From positions 5,584,001 to 5,648,000 of the forward strand of contig NZ_CP152413.1 in the NCBI RefSeq assembly GCF_038967635.1: a DNA stretch of 64,000 nucleotides, read 5' to 3'. This stretch comes from Bradyrhizobium sp. B124 (GTDB lineage: Bacteria; Pseudomonadota; Alphaproteobacteria; Rhizobiales; Xanthobacteraceae). Each line of letters opens with the position of its first letter. The first letter of the stretch is position 1. The notes beneath the pieces are model-generated. The model saw only the letters and a list, made by a program, of their open reading frames with translations, did no database searches and was not told the DNA's origin. Made by a program: the position numbers and the translations under genes. Below, piece by piece: positions 9,690-18,531 of this stretch.

Positions 9690-10580
9690 CTAACCGCCTT
9701 CCAGCCGCCGCACCACCTCGTCGAGCTGCTCGAGGTTGCGGTAGCTGATCTGGACCGTGCCGCCGGGATCGCGATGGCTGACGGTGACGGCAAGGCCGAG
9801 CGCATCGCTGACGCGCTTCTCCAGCGCCAGCGTGTCGGCGTCCTTGTCGACCTTAGCCGCGGCGCTGCTCCGCGGCTTCTGCGGCTTGCGCTCCGGCACG
9901 CCCTCCTCATGCGCCAGCGCCTCGGCCTGGCGCACGTTGAGGCCCTCGGCGACGATGCGCTTCGCGGCGGTGAGCGGATCGGGCACGCCGATCAGCGCGC
10001 GGGCGTGGCCGGCGGAGAGATCGCCCTTCGAGATCAGCGCCTGCACCTCGGCGGGAAGCTTGGTCAGCCGCATCATGTTGGCGACATGGCTGCGGCTCTT
10101 GCCGACGATCTTGGCGATGTCCTCCTGGCTGCGTTTGAACTCGTCGGCGAGCGCGTGATAGCCCAGCGCCTCTTCCATCGCGTTGAGGTCTTCGCGCTGG
10201 ACGTTCTCGATGATCATTATCTCGAGCGCGTCGGAATCAGAGACCTCGACCGGCACGATCGGCACTTCATGCAGGCCTGCGAGCTGCGAGGCGCGCCAGC
10301 GGCGCTCGCCGGCGATGATCTCGTAGCGGTCCTGCACGCCCTTGATGGCGCGCACCACGATCGGCTGGATCACGCCGCGCGCCTTGATCGAATCCGCAAG
10401 CTCGCCGAGCTCGGTGTCGGCGAAGCTGCGCCGCGGATTGCGCGGGTTGGCCTTGAGGAATTCGATCGGCACCTTGCGCTGCGTGCGCGGCCGCTCGACA
10501 TGCGCGGCCGCCTCGCCGCCGACATCTCCGATCAGGCTTGCCAGCCCGCGCCCCAGTCGCGAACGCGCTTCATCGGCCAT
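9690..10580 (-). CDS. parB: Chromosome partitioning protein ParB
   Basis: A 296-residue ParB/Spo0J protein that loads on parS sites and spreads as a CTP-dependent clamp. The N-terminal LGRGLASLIGD, the CTPase/ParB box (GVIQPIVVRAI, GERRWRASQLAGL), ENVQREDLNAMEEA, the helix-turn-helix (SQEDIAKIVGKSRSHVANMMRLTKL) and a C-terminal dimerisation domain are all present. ATG at 10580 is chosen over one 24 bases upstream because a GGGAG site sits nine bases before it and MADEARSRLGRGLASL is the common N-terminus. It follows parA after a 141-base spacer. Its binding sites are at 14413-14504. Confidence 0.96.
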   Translation of the reverse strand: MADEARSRLGRGLASLIGDVGGEAAAHVERPRTQRKVPIEFLKANPRNPRRSFADTELGELADSIKARGVIQPIVVRAIKGVQDRYEIIAGERRWRASQLAGLHEVPIVPVEVSDSDALEIMIIENVQREDLNAMEEALGYHALADEFKRSQEDIAKIVGKSRSHVANMMRLTKLPAEVQALISKGDLSAGHARALIGVPDPLTAAKRIVAEGLNVRQAEALAHEEGVPERKPQKPRSSAAAKVDKDADTLALEKRVSDALGLAVTVSHRDPGGTVQISYRNLEQLDEVVRRLEGG

Positions 10581-10640
10581 TGTTGCGAGCTCCCTTGGAT
10601 TCACACGCAGTACTCCAGACTTGAATTTCAGAATCGTCGA

Positions 10641-10712
10641 ATGGGCCGCGCGCAGCGAAACCCATCGCTCTCATTGTGTGCAATGATGGGGTTCGCTTCA
10701 CGGCGCCCATCC
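10641..10712. repeat. Inverted repeat in the parA-parB spacer
   Basis: Arms at 10641-10666 and 10687-10712 match in 21 of 26 positions as inverted complements (ATGGG...GCGAAACCCATC against GATGGGGTTCGC...CCCAT). It takes up half of the space between parA and parB, which is unusually large for this operon. It may fold in the parAB transcript. Confidence 0.65.
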
Positions 10713-10721
10713 ACCACATCG

Positions 10722-11573
10722 TCAATGCGCGCGCAGCTCGCGCTCGCGCTGGATCACTTCGGTGGCGAGCTTGAGATACGCATCGCTGCCGGCGCATTTG
10801 AGATCGTAGACCAGCACCGGCTTGCCGTAGGACGGCGCTTCCGAGATGCGCACGTTGCGCGGGATCATGGTGTCGTAGACCTTGTTGCCCATGAACTGGC
10901 GCACGTCGGCAACCACCTGGTTGGACAGGTTATTGCGCGAGTCGAACATGGTCAGCACGATGCCGTGGATCGACAGGGTCGGATTGAGCGTCGAGCGCAC
11001 TTGCTCAACGGTCTGCAGCAATTGCGACAGACCTTCGAGCGCGAAGAACTCGCATTGCAGCGGCACCAGGATCGCATCCGACGCCGCCATCGCATTGACG
11101 GTGAGCAGATTGAGCGAGGGCGGGCAGTCGATCAGCACATAGGTGTAATCGGAGTCGGGCGAGACGTTGTTGTTCAGCCCGGCGATCGCATCGCGCAGCC
11201 GGAAGGCGCGGCCCGGCGTGGTGCCGAGCTCGAGCTCGAGGCCGGAGAGATCCATGGTGGAGGCGGCGATGTGCAGCCGCGGCACCGCGGTCGCGACCAC
11301 GGCATCGCGCAGCGGCGCTTCGCCGATCAGGACATCGTAGGTCGAGCAGCTGCGGTTGCGGCGATCGATGCCGAGACCGGTCGAGGCGTTGCCCTGCGGA
11401 TCGAGATCGACGATCAGGACGCGCTCGCCAATCGCAGCGAGTGCGGTGCCGAGATTGATCGCTGTGGTGGTCTTGCCGACGCCGCCCTTCTGGTTGGCGA
11501 GCGACAGGATGCGCGGATGGCCAGGCGGCTGGGACGCCTTATCCTCTTGATAAACCTCGTCCATCACAGTCAT
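10722..11573 (-). CDS. parA: Chromosome partitioning ATPase ParA
   Basis: A 283-residue Walker-type ATPase that binds the nucleoid and drives ParB-parS complexes to the cell pole. The deviant Walker A motif is NQKGGVGKTTTAINL, with LIVDLDPQGNAS (Walker A'), and VLIDCPPSLNLLTVNAM (Walker B region). ATG at 11573 is preferred: the in-frame extension to 11681 would overlap rsmG and is not ParA-like. It lies 31 bases after the rsmG stop, in the usual rsmG-parA-parB order. Confidence 0.96.
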   Translation of the reverse strand: MTVMDEVYQEDKASQPPGHPRILSLANQKGGVGKTTTAINLGTALAAIGERVLIVDLDPQGNASTGLGIDRRNRSCSTYDVLIGEAPLRDAVVATAVPRLHIAASTMDLSGLELELGTTPGRAFRLRDAIAGLNNNVSPDSDYTYVLIDCPPSLNLLTVNAMAASDAILVPLQCEFFALEGLSQLLQTVEQVRSTLNPTLSIHGIVLTMFDSRNNLSNQVVADVRQFMGNKVYDTMIPRNVRISEAPSYGKPVLVYDLKCAGSDAYLKLATEVIQRERELRAH

Positions 11574-11604
11574 ACCAAAATACCATTTGCTCTTGCGGAG
11601 TCCC

Positions 11605-12270
11605 CTAGCGCCGCTCGATTGACCCGAGTTCGACGATCCAGCCCTGTCCGCCGGTCCGGCTGGAGTGTAGCTTTGGCTCAATAATCCAATATTTAGTGGC
11701 CTCGGTCAATTCGGCCTCTACATCTTGACCCTTCAAAAACAGCGCCTTCGCGCCCTTTTTGACCCACGGCTCCGCAAAGCTGATGAGTTGATGTAACGGA
11801 GCCAGCGCCCGCGCGGTGACGCAATCGATGGGACCTGCGATTCTATCCACAGTATCCCCGATATCAGCCAGATGCACCGTTCCCGGTGATGCCGTTACCC
11901 GTATCGCCTCGCGCAAGAATGCGGCCTTCTTGGCGATTCGCTCAACCAAATGGATCCGCGCGCCTTGTGTCTCGGCCAACGCACAGGCGAGCACGACGCC
12001 GGGAAAGCCCCCGCCGCTGCCGAGATCGACCCAGGATTTTGCTGAGGGTGCGAGGCTCAGGAGCTGCAGCGAATCGGAGACATGCCGCGTCCAGAGATTC
12101 GGAAGCGTGGAGGGCGCGACGAGATTGGTCTTGGCCTGCCACTCCAAAAGGAGGGCGATGTAGCGATCGAGCCGTGCCTCTGTTTCACGCGAAACAGGCG
12201 TGAGCGCGAGCGCTGCGGCCTTGTCCTTGGCAGAGACGCTGAGTTCGGCGGATTGCGGGGCTGGAGCCAT
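11605..12270 (-). CDS. rsmG: 16S rRNA (guanine-527-N7) methyltransferase RsmG
   Basis: A 221-residue SAM-dependent methyltransferase (GidB) that modifies G527 of 16S rRNA; loss gives low-level streptomycin resistance in several bacteria. The SAM site is WVDLGSGGGFPGVVLA, followed by HLVERIAKKAAFLREA. ATG at 12270 gives MAPAPQSAEL; further upstream codons give an arginine-rich, non-conserved stretch. The codons for PVSRETEA contain a 15/16 match to parS (12181-12196). It sits between mnmG and parA as in most bacteria. Confidence 0.95.
   Translation of the reverse strand: MAPAPQSAELSVSAKDKAAALALTPVSRETEARLDRYIALLLEWQAKTNLVAPSTLPNLWTRHVSDSLQLLSLAPSAKSWVDLGSGGGFPGVVLACALAETQGARIHLVERIAKKAAFLREAIRVTASPGTVHLADIGDTVDRIAGPIDCVTARALAPLHQLISFAEPWVKKGAKALFLKGQDVEAELTEATKYWIIEPKLHSSRTGGQGWIVELGSIERR
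12181..12196. other. parS-like site inside rsmG (15/16)
   Basis: TGTTTCACGCGAAACA differs from the parS consensus TGTTTCACGTGAAACA by one base at the centre. It is within the rsmG coding sequence (PVSRET codons). ParB tolerates central changes poorly in some species, so binding needs testing. Confidence 0.6.
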
Positions 12271-12374
12271 TCTTGGTACAGGCCGTTTGTCTGACGTAAT
12301 GAAAGCCGGTCGCGAGGCCGACGAGCGGCGCGTCGATCGATTCGCCTTCACAAAAGATAGGCGCTCACCTCGCG

Positions 12375-12390
12375 TGTTTCACGCAAAACG
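12375..12390. other. Degenerate parS-like site between mnmG and rsmG (13/16)
   Basis: TGTTTCACGCAAAACG matches the parS consensus at 13 of 16 positions and ends immediately before the mnmG stop codon. It may be a decayed or low-affinity ParB site; taken alone it would not be called, but it belongs to a cluster of four. Confidence 0.35.
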
Positions 12391-14274
12391 TCAGGCGGTC
12401 GCCTTGGCCGATTTCCGCCGCGCCTCGCGCCGCAGATACGCCGCTAAAATACCCAGCGCTGCCGGCGTCATGCCGTCGATCCGGCCCGCCTGCCCGACCG
12501 TCCGCGGCTGCGCCTTCTGCAGCTTGGCGCGCGCTTCGTTCGAGAGACCCGGCACATCGGCATAGTCGACATCGGTCAGGACCAGGCCCTCGTCGCGCCG
12601 GAAGGCGTCGACATCGGCAGTCTGGCGCTTCAGATAGACGTCGTATTTGGCATCGATCTCGAGATGCACCGCGATCGCAGGGTCAATGGCCGACAGCTCG
12701 GGCCAGATCGCCTGGACTGCGGGCCACTCGATCTCCGGATAGGCCAGCAGCTCGAAGGCGGAGCGGCGATGGCCGTCGCGATTGAGCGCAAGCCCATGCT
12801 TGGCAGCTTCATTCGGCGTAATCGCAAGCGACTTCGCCAAGGTCTTGGCCGCATCCAGGGCCGCCATCTTGGTCCGATGGCGTTCCGCCCGCGCCGTTCC
12901 GACGCATCCGAGCGCGATGCCCTTATCGGTCAGCCGCTGGTCGGCATTGTCGGCCCGTAGCGTCAGCCGGTATTCGGCCCGCGAGGTGAACATCCGATAG
13001 GGCTCGGTGATCCCGCGGGTCACGAGATCGTCGATCATCACGCCGAGATAGCCGTCTGCGCGATCGAACACGATCGGATCGGTGCCACTGGCAGCCAGCG
13101 CGGCATTGAGCCCGGCAACGATACCCTGCCCCGCCGCCTCTTCGTATCCCGTGGTGCCATTGATCTGGCCGGCCAGGAAAAGCCCGCGCAGACGCTTGGT
13201 CTGCAAGGTCGGATCGAGCTCGCGGGGATCGACGTGGTCGTATTCGATTGCGTAGCCCGGACGGACCATTTTCACCTGCTCGAGGCCGGGGATGCTGGCG
13301 AGGATCGCGAGCTGGACCTCTTCGGGCAGCGAGGTCGAGATGCCGTTGGGATAGACCGTGCTGTCGTCGAGCCCTTCCGGCTCCAGGAAGATCTGATGGC
13401 CGTCGCGATCGCCAAAGCGGACGATCTTGTCCTCGATCGAGGGGCAATAGCGCGGTCCGGAGCTCTTGATCTGGCCGGAATACATCGGCGAGCGATGCAC
13501 ATTGGCCCGGATCACCTCATGGGTCGCCGGCGTGGTGCGGGTGATGCCGCACTGGATTTGCGGAGTCGTGATCCGGTCCGTCATGACCGAAAACGGCTCC
13601 GGCGGCTCGTCTCCGGGCTGCATTTCGACCGCGGACCAGTCGATCGTGGTGCCGTCGAGGCGTGGTGGCGTCCCGGTCTTGAGCCGGCCGAGCACAAAAC
13701 CTACCCGTTCGAACGAGACAGACAGACCCATCGCCGGCGCCTCGCCGACCCGGCCTGCCGGCCAGTTCTTCTCGCCGAGGTGAATCAGGCCGCGCAGGAA
13801 GGTGCCGGTAGTGATGACGACCGCACCCGCTGAAAGCTGGCGGCCGTCGCCCAGGCGAATGCCGGTCACGCGCCCGTCGACGACGATCAGCTCGTCCGCC
13901 TCGCCCTCGATGACGCTGAGGTTCGCGGTCTCGGTGATCGCCGCCTGCATCGCGGCCGCATAGAGCTTGCGGTCGGCCTGGGCCCGGGGCCCGCGGACCG
14001 CCGGACCCTTCCGGCGATTGAGCATGCGGAACTGGATGCCGCCGGCGTCGCCGACCCGGCCCATCAGACCGTCCAGCGCGTCGACCTCGCGGACCAGATG
14101 GCCCTTGCCGAGGCCGCCGATCGCGGGATTGCAGGACATCGCGCCGATCGTCGCGAAACGATGGGTCACCAGGGCTGTCTTCGCACCCATCCGGGCAGCC
14201 GCACTGGCGGCCTCACAGCCGGCATGGCCGCCGCCGATGACGATGACGTCAAATGAGTCTGCCCTGATAGTCAT
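12391..14274 (-). CDS. mnmG: tRNA uridine-5-carboxymethylaminomethyl modification enzyme MnmG
   Basis: A 627-residue FAD enzyme (GidA) that with MnmE installs the cmnm5 group on U34 of certain tRNAs. The FAD-binding [14 protein letters not shown] opens the protein at residue 9, followed by [24 protein letters not shown], and the GidA C-terminal region ([31 protein letters not shown] split) ends it. ATG at 14274 is the canonical start; the open frame continues upstream through the parS region to 14661 but that part is not MnmG-like. Order mnmE-mnmG-rsmG-parA is conserved. Confidence 0.97.
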   Translation of the reverse strand: MTIRADSFDVIVIGGGHAGCEAASAAARMGAKTALVTHRFATIGAMSCNPAIGGLGKGHLVREVDALDGLMGRVGDAGGIQFRMLNRRKGPAVRGPRAQADRKLYAAAMQAAITETANLSVIEGEADELIVVDGRVTGIRLGDGRQLSAGAVVITTGTFLRGLIHLGEKNWPAGRVGEAPAMGLSVSFERVGFVLGRLKTGTPPRLDGTTIDWSAVEMQPGDEPPEPFSVMTDRITTPQIQCGITRTTPATHEVIRANVHRSPMYSGQIKSSGPRYCPSIEDKIVRFGDRDGHQIFLEPEGLDDSTVYPNGISTSLPEEVQLAILASIPGLEQVKMVRPGYAIEYDHVDPRELDPTLQTKRLRGLFLAGQINGTTGYEEAAGQGIVAGLNAALAASGTDPIVFDRADGYLGVMIDDLVTRGITEPYRMFTSRAEYRLTLRADNADQRLTDKGIALGCVGTARAERHRTKMAALDAAKTLAKSLAITPNEAAKHGLALNRDGHRRSAFELLAYPEIEWPAVQAIWPELSAIDPAIAVHLEIDAKYDVYLKRQTADVDAFRRDEGLVLTDVDYADVPGLSNEARAKLQKAQPRTVGQAGRIDGMTPAALGILAAYLRREARRKSAKATA

Positions 14275-14412
14275 GGCGGGACTTCTATCGCGGAGTGATG
14301 AAAGCCGGAAGAACGAAGTTAGGTCGCAGGTCCGAGAACCAAGCCTGGGTTGCTTCCGCCTTCGCCCAGCATTCGGCGGATAAGCTGCCTCGTTCGCAAC
14401 AACGGGCGGACC

Positions 14413-14428
14413 TGTTTCACGTGAAACA
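14413..14428. other. parS: parS centromere site 1 (perfect)
   Basis: TGTTTCACGTGAAACA, an exact 16-bp match to the bacterial parS consensus and a perfect palindrome. It lies in the mnmE-mnmG gap, about 4 kb from parB and 3.7 kb from the proposed origin, the normal place for the segregation centromere. Confidence 0.95.
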
Positions 14429-14488
14429 GGCCCGGTCATGCCGCGACAATTGTTTCGGGAGAAAGTGTCCTTAACCAGATCGAAACCA

Positions 14489-14504
14489 TGTTTCACGTGA
14501 AACA
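14489..14504. other. parS: parS centromere site 2 (perfect)
   Basis: A second exact TGTTTCACGTGAAACA, 76 bases centre to centre from the first and just downstream of the mnmE stop codon (14517). Two perfect sites this close should nucleate a single strong ParB focus. Confidence 0.95.
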
Positions 14505-14516
14505 GACGGCCGCCCG

Positions 14517-15842
14517 CTACTTCCCGACGCAGAACTCGCGGAAGATGACGTCCAGGATGTCCTCGACATCCACCCGACCGAGCAGACGTCCGAGCGAAAA
14601 AGCGGCCCTGCGAAGTTCCTCGGCGGCGAGTTCCTCGCCCTGCCCGACCACATCGATGCAACGCCGAAGAGATTCGACGGTCTCCTCAAGCATTCCGCGC
14701 TGCCGCGTCCGGCTGATCAGGCCGCCCTCGCTGGTTGCGAAATAGTCGTGAGCGAAACCGATCAATGCGGCGATCAGTTCGGAGAGGCCGTCGCCGCGGG
14801 CCGCCGAGATCCGGAACTCGGGGTAACTGCCCCCGTCCCCCGACGGGGCCCTGACGAGGTCGATCTTGTTCCGCACCAGCCACGTTGGCGTCGTTCCGCC
14901 ATGCCCGACCTTGGCGCCGCGGCTGTCGGCCAGCCACAGCACAAGATCGGCTTCCGCGGCGCGGGCCCGGGCGCGGCGAACCCCCTCCTGCTCCACCGGG
15001 TCGTCGGTCTCGCGGATCCCGGCGGTGTCGATGACCGTGACTGGATAGCCGTCGAGATCGAGCTGCACTTCGATCACGTCGCGCGTGGTGCCGGCATGCG
15101 GCGAGACGATCGCGACCTCGCGCTTGGCGAGCTGATTGATCAGGGTCGATTTGCCGACATTCGGCGGACCTGCGATCGCGACCACCAGGCCGTCGCGCAG
15201 CCGCTCGCTTTGGCCCTGCCCCGCCAGCACCTGCTTGATCTCATCATGCAGCGCCCGGATCTTCTCGAGCGCCGGCGCGATCAGCTCTGCCGGCACATCG
15301 CCTTCATCTGAGAAATCGATGCCGGCCTCGATCAGCGCCAACGCCGCGATGATCCGCTCGCGCCAGTCGCGGGCGCGATCGCCGAGCAACCCTTTCAGCT
15401 GGCGCAGCGCCTGACGCCGTTGACGGTCGGTATCGGCATGGATCAGATCGTCGAGGCCTTCGGCCTCGGTCAGGTCGAGTTTGCCGTTCTCGAACGCCCG
15501 CCGGGTGAACTCGCCGGGCTCGGCCGGCCGCACATTCTCGAACGCCGCGATCGCATCGAACAGCGCTGCCAACACCGCGCGTCCGCCATGGACATGAAAC
15601 TCGGCCACGTCCTCGCCGGTCGCACTCGCCGGTCCCGGGAACCACAACACGACCGCATCATCGATCGGCTGATGGTTCGAATCGCGGAGCAACGCGCGGG
15701 TCGCCATCCGCGGGGCCGCCGTCTTGCCTGCCAGTCCGGCAATGACCGACTCGGCCATTGGGCCAGACAACCTGACAATGGCGATCGCACTCGGCGGCCG
15801 CCCGGAGGACAACGCGAAGATGGTCTGGTCGCGCGGATGCAT
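14517..15842 (-). CDS. mnmE: tRNA modification GTPase MnmE
   Basis: A 441-residue GTPase (TrmE) that partners MnmG in tRNA U34 modification. The N-terminal folate-binding domain begins [23 protein letters not shown]; the inserted G domain has [12 protein letters not shown], a T-rich switch (AGTTRD) and DTAGIRET; the protein ends FREFCVGK, with the conserved C-terminal Cys. All catalytic elements are in place and the length is normal. It is preceded by a 300-base gap and followed by the parS pair and mnmG. Confidence 0.97.
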   Translation of the reverse strand: MHPRDQTIFALSSGRPPSAIAIVRLSGPMAESVIAGLAGKTAAPRMATRALLRDSNHQPIDDAVVLWFPGPASATGEDVAEFHVHGGRAVLAALFDAIAAFENVRPAEPGEFTRRAFENGKLDLTEAEGLDDLIHADTDRQRRQALRQLKGLLGDRARDWRERIIAALALIEAGIDFSDEGDVPAELIAPALEKIRALHDEIKQVLAGQGQSERLRDGLVVAIAGPPNVGKSTLINQLAKREVAIVSPHAGTTRDVIEVQLDLDGYPVTVIDTAGIRETDDPVEQEGVRRARARAAEADLVLWLADSRGAKVGHGGTTPTWLVRNKIDLVRAPSGDGGSYPEFRISAARGDGLSELIAALIGFAHDYFATSEGGLISRTRQRGMLEETVESLRRCIDVVGQGEELAAEELRRAAFSLGRLLGRVDVEDILDVIFREFCVGK

Positions 15843-16142
15843 TGCCTATTTCTTCCAGCAAATCGGCAAAGGCAATGCCGCTTCCATTTTGCACGCCGTG
15901 CCGCAATATGCTGCGCTGCAACACAGCTAATCTCGTTGCGGCCCAGCGCGCAGCAATTTTGCTGCACTACCGTCGACCTGACCACAATCTCTACGGTATA
16001 AAGGTAAATTATATCAGATAGTTATGTGAATATTCGGTGAGCCGAACCTGCTCTATCCATGCTGCGCCCTACTGCAGTAAATCCGCAGCATGAAAAAGGC
16101 GCCCCGTTTGTGCGGAGCGCCCTATTCGGTTTGGCCGTGGCC
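15843..16142 (-). other. Intergenic region between rho and mnmE
   Basis: A 300-base gap that holds the rho terminator at its right end and should hold the mnmE promoter. A perfect -10 hexamer TATAAT reads leftward at 16014-16009, but no matching -35 was found at normal spacing. No gene or repeat is recognised. Confidence 0.45.
16093..16122 (-). terminator. Intrinsic terminator of rho
   Basis: Read leftward: stem GGCGCTCC / GGGGCGCC (one G-T pair), eight-base loop GCACAAAC, then five T. It begins about 20 bases past the rho stop codon. A factor-independent terminator behind the gene for the termination factor itself avoids self-dependent readthrough. Confidence 0.82.
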
Positions 16143-17408
16143 TCAGGTGTTCATGGAATCGAAGAATTCCGAGTTGCTCTTCGTGTTCCGGAGCTTGTCG
16201 AGCAGGAAGTCGATCGCGTCCATGGTGCCCATCGGATTGAGGATGCGGCGCAGGACGTACATCTTCTTCAGCACCTGCGGATCGGTGATGAGCTCCTCCT
16301 TGCGGGTGCCGGAGCGGGCGATATCGATCGCCGGGAAGGTCCGCTTGTCCGAAACCTTGCGGTCGAGGATCAGTTCGGAGTTACCGGTGCCCTTGAACTC
16401 TTCGAAGATGACTTCGTCCATACGGCTGCCGGTATCGACCAGCGCGGTCGCGATGATGGTCAGCGAACCGCCCTCCTCGATGTTGCGCGCGGCACCGAAG
16501 AAGCGCTTCGGGCGCTGCAGGGCGTTGGCGTCGACACCGCCGGTCAGCACCTTGCCCGATGACGGCACCACGGTGTTGTAGGCGCGGCCGAGACGCGTAA
16601 TCGAGTCGAGCAGGATCACGACATCGCGGCCGTGTTCGACGAGACGCTTGGCCTTCTCGATCACCATCTCGGCGACCTGGACGTGACGCACGGCGGGTTC
16701 GTCGAAGGTCGACGACACCACCTCGCCCTTCACCGAGCGCTGCATGTCGGTGACTTCTTCCGGACGCTCGTCGATCAGAAGTACGATCAGATAGCAGTCG
16801 GGATGATTGGCGGTGATGGAGTGCGCGATGTTCTGCATCAGCACCGTCTTGCCGGTGCGCGGCGGCGCCACGATCAGCGCGCGCTGGCCCTTGCCGATCG
16901 GCGCGACGATGTCGATCACGCGGGCAGAGAGATCCTTCTTGGTGGAATCCTCAAGCTCCATGCGGAAACGCTGATTGGGAAACAGCGGCGTGAGGTTGTC
17001 GAAATTGACCTTGTGCTTGGCCTTCTCGGGATCCTCGAAATTGAGCGTATTGACCTTCAGCAGCGCGAAGTAGCGTTCGCCTTCCTTCGGGCTGCGGATG
17101 TGCCCTTCGATGGTGTCGCCGGTGCGCAAGCCGAAGCGGCGGATCTGCGAGGGCGAGACGTAGATGTCGTCGGGACCAGGCAGGTAGTTCGCGTCGGGCG
17201 AACGAAGGAAGCCGAATCCGTCGGACAGCACCTCCACGACGCCCTCGCCGACAATGTCGGTCTCGGCGGCGGCGAGGTTTTTGAGAATGGCGAACATCAG
17301 CTCCTGCTTGCGCATGGTGCTGGCATTCTCGACCCCGTTCTCTTCCGCGAACGAGACGAGCTCGGCCGGCGTTTTCGATTTGAGGTCCTGGAGTTTGATT
17401 TCCCGCAT
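16143..17408 (-). CDS. rho: Transcription termination factor Rho
   Basis: A 421-residue hexameric RNA helicase. The N-terminal Rho-N helix region ([22 protein letters not shown]) is followed by the cold-shock RNA-binding fold ([30 protein letters not shown]), Walker [16 protein letters not shown], Walker [17 protein letters not shown] and the R-loop. It terminates untranslated transcripts genome-wide. ATG at 17408 matches the family. It lies in the conserved hemJ-rho-mnmE string. Confidence 0.98.
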   Translation of the reverse strand: MREIKLQDLKSKTPAELVSFAEENGVENASTMRKQELMFAILKNLAAAETDIVGEGVVEVLSDGFGFLRSPDANYLPGPDDIYVSPSQIRRFGLRTGDTIEGHIRSPKEGERYFALLKVNTLNFEDPEKAKHKVNFDNLTPLFPNQRFRMELEDSTKKDLSARVIDIVAPIGKGQRALIVAPPRTGKTVLMQNIAHSITANHPDCYLIVLLIDERPEEVTDMQRSVKGEVVSSTFDEPAVRHVQVAEMVIEKAKRLVEHGRDVVILLDSITRLGRAYNTVVPSSGKVLTGGVDANALQRPKRFFGAARNIEEGGSLTIIATALVDTGSRMDEVIFEEFKGTGNSELILDRKVSDKRTFPAIDIARSGTRKEELITDPQVLKKMYVLRRILNPMGTMDAIDFLLDKLRNTKSNSEFFDSMNT

Positions 17409-17659
17409 CGGGGTCGTCCTGTGAGGAAGTAAGTAGGGAAGGGGTGCGAGGTGGCTTGGAAAAAGCGGACGCCAAAGGAAGGTCCGCAGGTCTCAGCCAG
17501 GAAAGTGCCGTTTGGGCTTTCAAACCTGATGCGGCGCCGGCCCGAAAAGAACCGAAACGCGACCACATCCGCCTGCGTGGGGTGGGATAGGACCTATATA
17601 GAAAATCGATTCGTTCTTCGCAAGAAGGACTGAAGCATGGGTCCTAAACATCGCGATGT

Positions 17660-18085
17660 CTAGAACGGCTTCACGACCACCATGATCACGATCAGGATCA
17701 TCAGAAGCGTCGGCACCTCGTTGATAATGCGATAGAATTTCTGAGTACGTTGATTCCGGTCGGCGGCGAAATCCTTCACGCAGCGAGACAAAAAGCCGTG
17801 GATACCCGACATGATGAGGACCAGCGTAAATTTGACGTGAAACCAGCCCGATAGGTACCAGTGTCCGGCCCAGGCCAGATAAAGCCCGGCGAGCCAGGCC
17901 ACGATCATCGCGGGGTTGATGATCGCCTTCAAAAGCCGCCGCTCCATGACCTTGAAGGTCTCGGACTGCTTCGAGCCTGTCTCGGCCTCACAATGATAGA
18001 CGAACAGCCGCGGCAGATAGAGCATGCCCGCCATCCAGGAGATCACGGCAACGATGTGCAGGGCCTTGATCCAGTCATACAACAT
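17660..18085 (-). CDS. hemJ: Protoporphyrinogen IX oxidase HemJ
   Basis: A 141-residue inner-membrane protein with four predicted helices. The N-terminal ALHIVAVISWMAGMLYLPRLFVYH carries the conserved His and Tyr/Arg residues, and GIHGFLSRCVKDFA and RIINEVPTLLMI are family-typical. HemJ oxidises protoporphyrinogen IX to protoporphyrin IX in haem synthesis. It is the first gene left of the proposed origin. In many relatives hemE and hemH stand beside it; neither is present here. Confidence 0.93.
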   Translation of the reverse strand: MLYDWIKALHIVAVISWMAGMLYLPRLFVYHCEAETGSKQSETFKVMERRLLKAIINPAMIVAWLAGLYLAWAGHWYLSGWFHVKFTLVLIMSGIHGFLSRCVKDFAADRNQRTQKFYRIINEVPTLLMILIVIMVVVKPF

Positions 18086-18531
18086 CGCGGCGATGCCTTT
18101 CAGGGAACAGCTCGGGTGGTCTCAGCGTTGCGAGCCAAGCTCTGCTTGCGAGGGACCGATACATATCCGCTCACACGGCTCTCCTAAACTTAATTAAGTT
18201 TAGAATCTAAGGTTTGAGTCTAAGTGACGGTGAATTGGACTCATGCAAAACAATCCAGCCGTTCTTGCGGGCTTGTTCACATCCCTCAACATTTCGGCCA
18301 GCAGGACCGGACATCCGGAATCTGTCGCTCAACTCAATCGGTTGCGTACCTCTGTGACCAGCTTATGAAGAGACAAATCCACAGCGGTTCACTATCATCC
18401 GTCCGATGACGTCGACTTATCCTTTTCGGCGGTGCTGTGAAGAAGGGGACGAGATATACAGGGACCTGGCGGCGGACCCGGATTCTTCTCCTCGACCTCC
18501 ACAGGGATTCACAGGATAGACAGGGGCCCCG
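18086..18531. other. oriC: Probable chromosomal replication origin (oriC)
   Basis: This 446-base gap has no plausible gene and lies between hemJ and the PPDK-regulator gene, the site of mapped origins in alphaproteobacteria such as Caulobacter and Sinorhizobium (hemE side). Flanking genes diverge from it. It contains an AT-rich perfect palindrome (18184-18203), two imperfect direct repeats (18198-18211 and 18212-18224), six GANTC methylation sites between 18203 and 18510, and DnaA-box-like nonamers such as TTGTTCACA (18273-18281) and AAATCCACA (18375-18383), each 7/9 to TTATCCACA. No perfect DnaA box was seen, so the call rests mostly on context. Confidence 0.68.
18184..18203. repeat. Perfect 20-bp AT-rich palindrome in oriC
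   Basis: CTAAACTTAATTAAGTTTAG is fully self-complementary and only 20 percent GC in a GC-rich genome. Its TTAA cores resemble half of a CtrA site (TTAA-N7-TTAA), though the second half is only TAGA at the right spacing. It may be part of the unwinding element or an operator. Confidence 0.7.

Noticed and set aside
14275..14661. Upstream in-frame extension of mnmG across the parS sites
   Set aside because: MnmG proteins begin at the FAD motif, which starts nine residues after ATG 14274; the extension only translates the centromere and spacer.
18224..18409. A 61-codon open frame in the candidate origin
   Set aside because: No ribosome-binding site, no similarity to a known protein, and it overlaps the features used for the origin call.
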